Positions 34,480 to 42,735 of a stretch of DNA of 64,000 bases are shown here, one piece after another. The notes below the pieces were generated by a model. It saw nothing but the letters and a program-made list of their open reading frames with translations. It ran no database searches and was not told where the DNA came from. Source of the stretch: Oligosphaera ethanolica (GTDB lineage: Bacteria; Verrucomicrobiota; Lentisphaeria; Oligosphaerales; Oligosphaeraceae); contig NZ_JAUSVL010000001.1 in NCBI RefSeq assembly GCF_030814695.1, positions 4,376,227-4,440,226 on the forward strand, written 5' to 3'. A program made the position numbers and the translations under genes. Each line of letters opens with the position of its first letter. The stretch's first letter is position 1.

Positions 34480-35400
34480 CGGCAACCGGAAGACGGGCGC
34501 GCTACGGTCGGCGGGGATGATCGGGGCGGGCAAATGGGCCGTCTTGTCGGAGTGGGCTGAAAGCCCGCACCACGGCCGGGAGACGGGCGGGCTACGGTCG
34601 GCGGGGATGGTCGGCGCGGGCAAATGAGCCGTCTTGTCGGAGTGGGCTGAAAGCCCGCACCACGGCCGGAAGACGGGCGGGCTACGGCAACCGGAAGACG
34701 GGCGCGCTACGGCAACCGGAAGACGGGCGGGCTACGGTCGGCGGGGATGACGAGGACGGTATAATGGGCCGTCTTGTCGGAGTGGGCTGAAAGCCCGCAC
34801 CACGGCCGGAAGACGGGCGGGCTACGGTCGGCGGGGATGATCGGGGCGGGCAAATGGGCCGTCTTGTCGGAGTGGGCGAGACGCCCACTCCACGGCTGGA
34901 AGACGGGGGGGCTACGGCAACCGGGAGACGGGCGCGCTACGGCAACCGGAAGACGGGCGGGCTACGGTCGGCGGGGATGACGAGGACGGTTTAATGAGCC
35001 GTCTTGTCGGAGTGGGCGAGACGCCCACTCCACGGCTGGAAGACGGGCGGGCTACGGTCGGCGGGGATGGTCGGCGCGGGCAAATGAGCCGTCTTGTCGG
35101 AGTGGGCGAGACGCCCACTCCACGGCTGGAAGACGGGCGCGCTACGGCAACCGGAAGACGGGCGGGCTACGGTCGGCGGGGATGGTCGGCGCGGGCAAAT
35201 GAGCCGTCTTGTCGGAGTGGGCGAGACGCCCACTCCACGGCTGGAAGACGGGGGGGCTACGGTCGGCGGGGATGACGAGGACGGTTTAATGAGCCGTCTT
35301 GTCGGAGTGGGCGAGACGCCCACTCCACGGCTGGAAGACGGGCGGGCTACGGCCGGGAGAAAGGCGCGCTACGGCAGCCGGAAGACGGGCGGGCTTTGAC
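34480..35400. repeat. 90-bp + 25-bp modular tandem array with hairpin C
   Basis: Eight copies of a 90-bp core are found, with the AGTGGGC site at 34551, 34641, 34781, 34871, 35011, 35101, 35216 and 35306. Spacings are 90, 140, 90, 140, 90, 115 and 90 bp. Extra length comes from zero, one or two inserted 25-bp units (CTACGGCAACCGGAAGACGG type). Later cores carry hairpin C as a perfect 10-bp stem (GGAGTGGGCG-AGA-CGCCCACTCC, e.g. 35009-35031). From 35400 to 35617 is unique sequence without an evident gene. Confidence 0.9.
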
Positions 35401-35617
35401 TTCAACTGGTCTCCAAAGAGTGAGACATTAGGCGTTGGCGTTTATTTCTGTTGCGCTGGCGTTGGCATATGTGCAAAGAAGTACAATACTATTGTCGCGC
35501 AGGGCGGCATGCGTAGGATATCCTCGGTATGCGTGGGGGGGCCGCGATGCGTTGCAGTTCGGACCTTGTTGGCAGCTGATCATGGAGGGGTGAAATGGGA
35601 AATGCGACGGTGACGAG

Positions 35618-37051
35618 ATGAAAGTTGGCCTACTGCCTTTTTATCTGCATTTGTACGACGAAGTAGCGCCGGAGCGCCGGCCGGCGGTGCAGGCTTTTGC
35701 GGACTTGATAAGCCGGCAGCTGCGACGGCGGGGGCTGATTGTCGAGCAGGCACCAATTTGCCGGGTGAAGCAGGAATTTGCGGCTGCGGTGGCATCTTTC
35801 GAGCAGCAGCAGGTTGAGGCGCTGATCACCTTGCATCTTGCCTACTCGCCATCGTTGGAAGCTGCTGAGGTCATTGCCGCGAGCAGCTTGCCGGTGGTGG
35901 TGCTGGACACCACGCCGGATTACGAGTTTCCCTTTGATTTCGGCAATCGGATTATGGTTAACCACGGTATTCATGGCGTGCAGGACTTCTGCAATGTGCT
36001 GTTGCGCAGCGGCAAGGACTTTTTGATTTCGGCCGGGCACTGGGAAAAGTCGTCGGTGCTGGATCGGGTGGTTCGTCAGGTGAAGGCTGCGTGTCTGGTG
36101 CATAAGATGTGCCGCATGCGGGTTGGTCGGGTCGGCGGTTGTTTTGCTGGCATGGGCGATTTCGAGGTTCCTGACGGCAGTTTTGGCATGACTGTCGTGC
36201 CGTATGAAAGCAGTCTGCGGCGGCCTGCCGAGCCCGATGCCGAGCCCGAAGCCGAGGCCATTGCTGCGGAGATGGCCGCTGATCGCCGGCAGTATGTATT
36301 TGGAGGCATGTCGCCGGCGGTCTATGAGCGGACGCTGCGGGTCTGTCTGAAGTTGCGACGCTGGCTGGAGGCGGAGAAGCTCGACGCCTTCTCGCTCTGT
36401 TTCCGGGGCATCACCAGTGCGGGTGGTTGGGAGACGGTGCCTTTTCTGGAGGCATCGAAGGCCATGGCGCGTGGCCTGGGCTATGCCGGTGAGGGCGATG
36501 TGCTCACGGCGGCGTTGGTGGGGACGCTCATGCGGGCATTTCCCGAAACCAGCTTCACTGAGATGTTCTGTCCCGACTGGGCGCATAACCGTATTTTTGT
36601 GAGCCACATGGGCGAAATCAATATTGGGCTCTGCGATCAGAAGCCGTTGTTGACGGAACGCAAGTATATATTCAGCGCGACGGGCAATCCGGTCGTGGCT
36701 ACGGGTTGTTTCCGGCCGGGGCCGGCCACGCTGGTAAATTTGGCGCCCTGTGTCGGCGGCGGCTTCAAGCTGCTTTCGGCGCCGGTGGTTTTCGATGCGC
36801 CGGGGACGCCGTCGTTGGCGAGCAACACCGGCTGGTTTTCGGTTCCGCAGCGTGACATCTCGTCGTTTTTGGAGGTGTACAGCCGTCTTGGTGGTACGCA
36901 CCATCTGGCGTTGTGTTACGGTTGTGATCCGGCCATATTGGAAGACTTTGCCCACCTGATGGGCTGGCAGTATCATGAAGTGAAGGTCCTGCATGATGGC
37001 GCCGGCAGCAGCAGGGGGCAGCATCAGTGGCATCATGGCGAATGGTCGTGA
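35618..37051 (+). CDS. L-fucose/L-arabinose isomerase family protein
   Basis: The 477-aa protein has the FucI/AraA-like layout. An N-terminal alpha/beta domain (MKVGLLPFYLHLYDEVAPE, VEALITLHLAYSPSLEAAEV) is followed by VVLDTTPDYEFPFDFGNRIM, a central RVGRVGGCFAGMGDFEVPDG region and a C-terminal FSATGNPVVATGCFRPGPAT barrel. These proteins isomerise an aldose to a ketose in the cytoplasm using a divalent metal. Metal-ligand residues cannot be assigned with confidence, and the substrate is unknown. It is followed 72 bp later by an oxidoreductase on the same strand, so the two probably act on the same sugar. Confidence 0.7.
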   Translation: MKVGLLPFYLHLYDEVAPERRPAVQAFADLISRQLRRRGLIVEQAPICRVKQEFAAAVASFEQQQVEALITLHLAYSPSLEAAEVIAASSLPVVVLDTTPDYEFPFDFGNRIMVNHGIHGVQDFCNVLLRSGKDFLISAGHWEKSSVLDRVVRQVKAACLVHKMCRMRVGRVGGCFAGMGDFEVPDGSFGMTVVPYESSLRRPAEPDAEPEAEAIAAEMAADRRQYVFGGMSPAVYERTLRVCLKLRRWLEAEKLDAFSLCFRGITSAGGWETVPFLEASKAMARGLGYAGEGDVLTAALVGTLMRAFPETSFTEMFCPDWAHNRIFVSHMGEINIGLCDQKPLLTERKYIFSATGNPVVATGCFRPGPATLVNLAPCVGGGFKLLSAPVVFDAPGTPSLASNTGWFSVPQRDISSFLEVYSRLGGTHHLALCYGCDPAILEDFAHLMGWQYHEVKVLHDGAGSSRGQHQWHHGEWS

Positions 37052-37123
37052 GGTTGCTCGCCGCGGGAGTATCGCCGGCAGCATGGTGTTGACCGGCGGG
37101 TGTTATGGTGATTAGGAGACAAC

Positions 37124-38644
37124 ATGGGCATTGCAAGTGACATCTTCAAGACTGACCGGCGCATCAAACTGGGGATTTGGGGCCTTGGGCGCGGGCAGAA
37201 TTTCATCAATGCGGCGAAGTATCTCAACATTGACGTCGTCGCCGGCTGCGATTACAACCAGCACATGCGCGAGCGTTTTCTGAAGAATTGTCCCGGCGCC
37301 TACGTCAGTGACAACGAGGACGAATTTTTGGCGCAGGATTTTGATGCCGTACTGATCGCGACCTGGTTTTGTTCCCATGCGGAGCACACGCTCAAGGCCT
37401 TGGGCGCGGGCAAGCACGTCATGTGCGAAGTCACGTCTTTTTTCACGCCGGCGGAGGCTGTGCGTCTAGTTGAGGCGGTTGAGAGCAGTGGCCGGGTGTA
37501 CAACCTGCTGGAGAATTATCCATTCCAGATGGGCAACATGTACGTGCGTTCGTTGTGGCAGCAGGGCTTTTTCGGCGACTTCATGTATGCCGAGTACGAC
37601 TATGTGCATGAGTGCCGGTCCCTGTCCTACACATACATTGACGGCGTGCCGGTGAAGCCGGGCTATCATGCGCATCAGTGGCGTTCCTGGCTGAATTTTC
37701 AGTATTACAACACCCATTCGCTGGGGCCGGTGATGCAGATTACCGGGCTGCGGCCGACGCGGATCTGCGCGTTGCCGAGCACGGTGGCGCTGCCGGGCTA
37801 TCTTGGCGACGGCAAGATGGGCGGGATCGCGCCGTCGCTGATCAGCATGAGCAATGGCGGCGTCATGCGCAATCTCATGGGCGGTACGACCAACGACAGT
37901 CACACCCGGAAATTGTGGGGGACGAAGGCCGCCGTGGATCTGACCGGCGATGTGCGCATCCGCGTGGGCGCTTCGGGCCATGGCCGCTGGCTGACGGTAG
38001 CGCCCAAGTGGCCGGAGATGGCCGAGCTGGCCAATCAGGCTGGACATGGCGGCGGAGACTTCTGGGAACTCTTTTATTTTGCCAGGCAGATACTCACCGG
38101 CGAAAAAGCGCCGTGGGACATCTACGCGGCCTGCGACGTCACCATGGCCGGCATCATGGGGGTGAAGAGTAGCCTGGCCAATGGCGAGCCAATGGACATT
38201 CCGGATTTCCGCGACCACGCCGCCCGCGAGGCGTTCCGCGCTGACCATTTTGCCCAGGAGCATTTTGATCCCAAGGCGATTTTCCCGGCTGGCCACGACC
38301 CGGCCATCACGGATCAATTTACGACGGTGATGAGCCGTTTTTCATCCATGGGCGGCTTCATTGGTACCATCCTGGTGCGCAATGTGTTCGATGGCATGGC
38401 GCTGTATCCGGACTTGGCGTCGGATCAGGATCGCTTTGCAGTGATTGCCGACGTGCGCAAGCTCATCCATGAGCTGCCGGCCATTGCCAGCAATTACCGC
38501 GAGGCGCTGGCGATCGCCGACGCCTATCCCGACGCAATGGCAGCGAAGGCGATTTACGACAGCGTTCATAGCGCGGAAATGGCGAAAGTCCTGGACACGG
38601 ACAAGACTATCGCCGAGCTGCGCGACTGGCTGGCCGCCATGTGA
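37124..38644 (+). CDS. Gfo/Idh/MocA family oxidoreductase
   Basis: The 506-aa NAD(P)-dependent dehydrogenase has a Rossmann fold starting KLGIWGLGRGQNFINAAKYL and VDVVAGCDYN-type sequence. The catalytic-domain Lys lies in the family EKP-like position, here GKHVMCEVTSFFTPAEAVRL, so the usual Lys of the EKP motif is replaced by Val-Thr context (CEVT). The C-terminal half (WGTKAAVDLTGDVRIRVG, then GHGGGDFWELFYFARQI) is typical of sugar-oxidising members. AGGAG precedes the ATG. It probably works with the isomerase upstream. The lost Lys makes the reaction uncertain. Confidence 0.75.
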   Translation: MGIASDIFKTDRRIKLGIWGLGRGQNFINAAKYLNIDVVAGCDYNQHMRERFLKNCPGAYVSDNEDEFLAQDFDAVLIATWFCSHAEHTLKALGAGKHVMCEVTSFFTPAEAVRLVEAVESSGRVYNLLENYPFQMGNMYVRSLWQQGFFGDFMYAEYDYVHECRSLSYTYIDGVPVKPGYHAHQWRSWLNFQYYNTHSLGPVMQITGLRPTRICALPSTVALPGYLGDGKMGGIAPSLISMSNGGVMRNLMGGTTNDSHTRKLWGTKAAVDLTGDVRIRVGASGHGRWLTVAPKWPEMAELANQAGHGGGDFWELFYFARQILTGEKAPWDIYAACDVTMAGIMGVKSSLANGEPMDIPDFRDHAAREAFRADHFAQEHFDPKAIFPAGHDPAITDQFTTVMSRFSSMGGFIGTILVRNVFDGMALYPDLASDQDRFAVIADVRKLIHELPAIASNYREALAIADAYPDAMAAKAIYDSVHSAEMAKVLDTDKTIAELRDWLAAM

Positions 38645-38678
38645 TGACGGGGGATTCGGGGGGGGCGCCGCATGCGTA

Positions 38679-38793
38679 GTGGACGCGGTGGACGCGGTGG
38701 ACGCGGTGGACGCGGTGGACGCGGTGGACGCGGTGGACGCGGTGGACGCGGTGGACGCGGTGGACGCGGTGGACGCGGTGGACGCGGTGGACC
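38679..38793. repeat. 9-bp tandem array (GTGGACGCG)n
   Basis: There are about 12 near-perfect copies of GTGGACGCG, starting 35 bp after the oxidoreductase stop and ending about 120 bp before the GH106-like gene. All frames are open because the unit is 9 bp. No gene is assigned. Confidence 0.92.
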
Positions 38794-38914
38794 CGGAGGG
38801 CGAAGCCAAACTTGGCGCTGTTGCTAGTCAGCCCCTTGCCTAGGGCTATATTGCACGCCATCTGTTTTTCCCTGTCACCATCTTTCACCTCACGCGCTCA
38901 ACCAGGAGAAGCCG

Positions 38915-41900
38915 ATGTTTCCCTACACGACCTTCAGCAACCCGCCGAATGAATTCCGCGGCACGGATTTCTGGATGCTCAACGACGCCCTCAATGACGC
39001 CGAGATCGCGTTCCAGATTGCGGAGATGAAAAAGCAGGGCGTTGCCAGTTTCATTGCTCGTACCTACATTGGCCTGAAGTCGGATTATCCCGGGCCGCAG
39101 TTCAAGCAGCACATGCACAGCATAGTCCGCTCGGCTCGCGAGCATGGCCTCAAAGTCTTCATCCAGGCCGGTTACATGCCCGAGGCCGTGCTGGATCTGC
39201 CGCCCGAGATGGCCCTACGCAATCTCACGCCCATGCCCAAAGCCGAGGCCGCCGGCAAAGGCGAGATTTTGGCGGAGGACGGCGACCTGTGCTTTGTTGC
39301 TGTCAACACCAACACCTTCGTTGACATGCTCAATCACGACGCCATCACCTTCTATCTCAAGCAGTCCTACGAGGACATGTGGAAGGATTTTCGGGACGAA
39401 TTCGGCAAGACCATCCTTTCCGTGTGGGTTGATGAGCCGTCCTACAGCGCGGCGGCGTTGCCCTGGAGCTGTGCCATTGCGCCGGCCTTCCGCCAGCGCT
39501 GGGGCTATGACATCCAACCCAAGATACCCCTGCTGTACTGCGATCGCGACGACTATGCCACGGTCCGCTATCACTATTGGCTCGTGGTGCAGGACCTGCT
39601 CAAGACCGCCTATTTCATCCAGGTCCGCGACTGGTGTCGCCGCAACAACCTGCTTTTCAGCGGCCACCTAATGGCCGAAGACACCCTCGCCATGCAGCTG
39701 CTGCGCGCCGGCGCCACCATGCCCTACTACAAGTACTTCGACATACCCGGCATCGACTACCTCACGGCCGAAATGAACTGGCGTCACGCGCCGTTGCGGG
39801 CTCGTTCGGAGGCATCGGGTTTTCGTCAGGGCATGTACACCACGCCCCTCCAATGCTGCTCGGCGGCCCACCAGGCCGGGCAGACACAGATACTCGCCGA
39901 AATGTACGGCGTCAGCTCGGAGAATCTCACCCTGCGCGATCAGAAGAACATGTTCGACCACTTTGCGTCCTTCGGCATCAACCATAAATCCGTGCACGGC
40001 ATCTTTTATTCTCTGCGTGGTCGCGGCAAACGCGCCTACCCGCCGCACGTTCATTACTACCAGCCCTACTGGCAGGACTACAAGGCCTTGACCGACTACT
40101 GCGCCCGCGCCAGTCTCTTCATCTCGCAGGGGCAGCCCGTCAAAGACCTCCTCGTCATCCATCCGCTCAGCTCGGCCGCCTGCGAATATCGCGGCCCCAA
40201 GACGCCTGACGGCCAAAGCCCCGACATCGGCCGGCGCGACACCGCCTTCCGCGTCCTCGAACGCCAACTCGTGGGTTGCCAATGCGATTTCCACCTCGGC
40301 GACGAAGACACCATCGCCATGTGGGGAAAAGTCGCCCGGGATGGCCAGCGGGCGCGCTTCCAGATCAATTGCATGAGCTACCAGGCCGTCGTTCTCCCCG
40401 ACCTCAAGGCCATCGCCACGAGCACGCTGGAGCTTTTGGAACGCTTTGCGGCGTCCGGCGGCGCGGTCTTCGTCCTCGGCGAAACCCCGAGTTTGCTGGA
40501 CGGCTGGCCGCATGACGGCATAGGGCAACGCCTCGCCAAGGCGCGCTTTGTCGCCGACAACGCTGAGCTCATTGACGCCCTTGCCGGTATGCCAAAATCC
40601 TACACGTTGCGCAGCGACATCGACCCGACAGCCATTCACGTCAATCACCGCGCCGACGAGCGTTACGACTACTTCTTCATTTTCAATGCCGACTGCGGCG
40701 AGCCGCGCCAGCTGCAGTTGACCGTGCCGGTCAATGCCGCCGCGTCGTTGCTGGATCCCTACGGCGCCGCGCATCAGCCGGCCGACACTGCCGTGGACGC
40801 TGCCGGCAGCACCTACGCCTTCAGCGTCCCCGAGGGCGGTAGCGTGATGCTCCTGGTGGATCGTCAGACACCGGCCGTGCCTCGCGCGTCGCAGGTCCTG
40901 CCTCGCGTCGTCTTGCCCTTGCCGGGGCCCTGGCGCGTCACCCGTCGCCACGCCAACGCCCTGGTGCTCGAATTTGCCCAGTTCCGCAAGGGCGACACTG
41001 GCGAGTTCTCGCGGACCTACCCGATACTTGCCATCCAGCAGATTCTCAGCGACGAAAACTACATCGGGCCGCTGGCCCTCCGTTTCAGCTTCCGCTCGGC
41101 GATCACCGTCAGCGGCGCGCGTCTGGCCTGCGAATCGCCGGAGCAGCAGCAGATCACCCTCAATGGCCAGTCCGTGGCGGCGCCACAGGGCTTCTTTTGG
41201 GCAAAGGAATTCCAGACCAGCAAGCTCCCCGACATCATTGCTGGCGACAACGTGCTGGAAATCCACCGCGACTTCCAGCCCTTGTCCAAGGCGCGTTCGT
41301 CCATTACGTCGCTGTTTGAGAACCTCCCTGGCGTGGAGTTGGAGATGATGGCGATCACCGGTGATTTCGCCGTCTGTTCGCATGTCGTGCCGACTCGCAG
41401 CAGCTGCGTGCAGTTGCACCACCGCTTTGTCCTCCAGCACGAAACGGGCCTGGTTGACGCCGAGCTTACCAGCGCCGGTTATCCATTTTACACTGGCACC
41501 ATCGCCCTGGAAAAAGAGGTGGACATTCCCGCCGGGTGGGCTGGCAAAGACGCCAGCATTGAGCTCAGTGGCGGCAAATACTGTGTCGCGCGGGTCGTGG
41601 TCAACGATCAGGACCAGGGCTTGATCTGCTGGGAACCCAGTGTCTTGGCCATCAAAGGCCTCCGTCCCGGCAAAAACCGCATTCGCCTCGAACTGACCAA
41701 CACCCTCAAGAACCTCCTCGGGCCCTTCCATCGCCCCAAAGGCGAATACGGCGAATGCTGGGCCGGCTATGGCATGCCCAGCTTGCCATGGCTCGGCGCC
41801 GTCGATGAAAACACCCGCCAGCCCATAGCCAACTGGCACGATCACCGCGAACCCGATACCTCCGCCTGGACCGAAAACTACATGCTGGTGCCTTTCGGAC

Positions 41901-41932
41901 TTTCCGCCGCCAGGCTGTCCTGTGCGCTGTAA
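38915..41932 (+). CDS. Large glycoside hydrolase, GH106-like (rhamnosidase family)
   Basis: The 1005-aa protein has no signal peptide. It starts TFSNPPNEFRGTDFWMLNDA and continues with a TIM-barrel region (IAEMKKQGVASFIARTYIGL, ILSVWVDEPSYSAAALPWS) in which the DEP segment could supply a catalytic acid. A central LLVIHPLSS region and several beta-sandwich domains follow. This architecture resembles GH106 alpha-L-rhamnosidases. The catalytic assignment is uncertain. Codons here prefer C at the third position and the coding strand is C-rich (for example 26 C and 12 G in 40141-40200), opposite to neighbouring DNA, suggesting a recent inversion or acquisition. The start follows CAGGAGAAG. Confidence 0.55.
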   Translation: MFPYTTFSNPPNEFRGTDFWMLNDALNDAEIAFQIAEMKKQGVASFIARTYIGLKSDYPGPQFKQHMHSIVRSAREHGLKVFIQAGYMPEAVLDLPPEMALRNLTPMPKAEAAGKGEILAEDGDLCFVAVNTNTFVDMLNHDAITFYLKQSYEDMWKDFRDEFGKTILSVWVDEPSYSAAALPWSCAIAPAFRQRWGYDIQPKIPLLYCDRDDYATVRYHYWLVVQDLLKTAYFIQVRDWCRRNNLLFSGHLMAEDTLAMQLLRAGATMPYYKYFDIPGIDYLTAEMNWRHAPLRARSEASGFRQGMYTTPLQCCSAAHQAGQTQILAEMYGVSSENLTLRDQKNMFDHFASFGINHKSVHGIFYSLRGRGKRAYPPHVHYYQPYWQDYKALTDYCARASLFISQGQPVKDLLVIHPLSSAACEYRGPKTPDGQSPDIGRRDTAFRVLERQLVGCQCDFHLGDEDTIAMWGKVARDGQRARFQINCMSYQAVVLPDLKAIATSTLELLERFAASGGAVFVLGETPSLLDGWPHDGIGQRLAKARFVADNAELIDALAGMPKSYTLRSDIDPTAIHVNHRADERYDYFFIFNADCGEPRQLQLTVPVNAAASLLDPYGAAHQPADTAVDAAGSTYAFSVPEGGSVMLLVDRQTPAVPRASQVLPRVVLPLPGPWRVTRRHANALVLEFAQFRKGDTGEFSRTYPILAIQQILSDENYIGPLALRFSFRSAITVSGARLACESPEQQQITLNGQSVAAPQGFFWAKEFQTSKLPDIIAGDNVLEIHRDFQPLSKARSSITSLFENLPGVELEMMAITGDFAVCSHVVPTRSSCVQLHHRFVLQHETGLVDAELTSAGYPFYTGTIALEKEVDIPAGWAGKDASIELSGGKYCVARVVVNDQDQGLICWEPSVLAIKGLRPGKNRIRLELTNTLKNLLGPFHRPKGEYGECWAGYGMPSLPWLGAVDENTRQPIANWHDHREPDTSAWTENYMLVPFGLSAARLSCAL

Positions 41933-41959
41933 GGGGCGGGATCAGAGCAGCTGAAGGCG

Positions 41960-42560
41960 CGCGACATGGCAAACACGAACTAGATGGCGTCTTACCCAGG
42001 GCGGCGCGCGCCTTCAACGCTTCGCGGCGCCGCTTCCAAGCTGGGTGGTCATGCTGGGTGCTGTCCATTGAGTCCATATTGTCCATAGCAACGCTTGGCG
42101 CGCATGATAAGGTTTGTGGCGAGGACGGTTTGCGGAGTCGTTTGCGAAGCGGCTGGAAGCCGCTTCCACTTTGGCTGTTCGCATGACGTGGTCTGCGGAA
42201 ACCAGTCAGGTACGGTCGGCGAGGATGGTCAGGACGGTGTAATAAGCCGTCTTGTCAGAGTGGGCGAGACGCCCACTCCACGCCGAAAGATGGCGCGCAG
42301 TGGGTCGCGAGACGCGCGCGGCAGGACGGGCCACCAAGCTGCGGAGTAATAGCGGGCCCAGAGTAGCAGCGGCTTCCAGCCGCTGTGCGCACGGCACGTG
42401 TGGCGGGGGAGACGGTCCGGGTACGGTCGGCGTGGATGACGAGGACGGTTTAATGTGCCGTCTTGTCGGAGTGGGCGAGACGCCCACTCCACGGCGAAAG
42501 ATGGCGCGCCTAGGGCCGCCTGTTGCTCTACCGCTCAATTATCAATGGCTGACCGATTAC
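41960..42560. repeat. Dispersed repeat block ending in a GTAATC-type terminus
   Basis: It contains a partial CCCAGGGC stem (near 41995), the TGTCCATAT 9-bp units (42060-42087), the AGCGGCT-TCC-AGCCGCT hairpin (42367 region) and two hairpin C copies (42258-42282 and 42470-42493). The right end ATCAATGGCTGACCGATTAC finishes at 42560 and is identical to the right end of the 13.0-14.2 kb element for over 20 bp. No left terminus or gene was found. Confidence 0.75.
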
Positions 42561-42590
42561 ACTTATCATGGCGGTCGTTGTGTGAAAAGA

Positions 42591-42618
42591 TTGTAAGGAA
42601 CGCCGATTTTTGTACATT
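42591..42618 (+). promoter_or_regulatory. Candidate promoter for the hydrolase at 42736
   Basis: TTGTAA (42591-42596) and TACATT (42613-42618) are separated by 16 bp, 30 bp beyond the end of the repeat block and about 120 bp before the start codon. Confidence 0.35.
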
Positions 42619-42735
42619 ATGCGCCGTTATAGAGCGGTCGGGTTTGCCGGCAGAAGGAAATTTCATGGTAAGCCAGTCCCTGCGAGGTGCCTTGCGCGGT
42701 GCGAAGACCAACAAGACGGATAGAAGGAGTTTGAT

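Noticed and set aside
39668..41845. 725-codon minus-strand frame opposite the GH106-like gene
   Set aside because: The reversed base skew made me test whether the real gene is on the minus strand. The plus-strand protein has TIM-barrel features and a ribosome binding site, while the minus-strand product has none.
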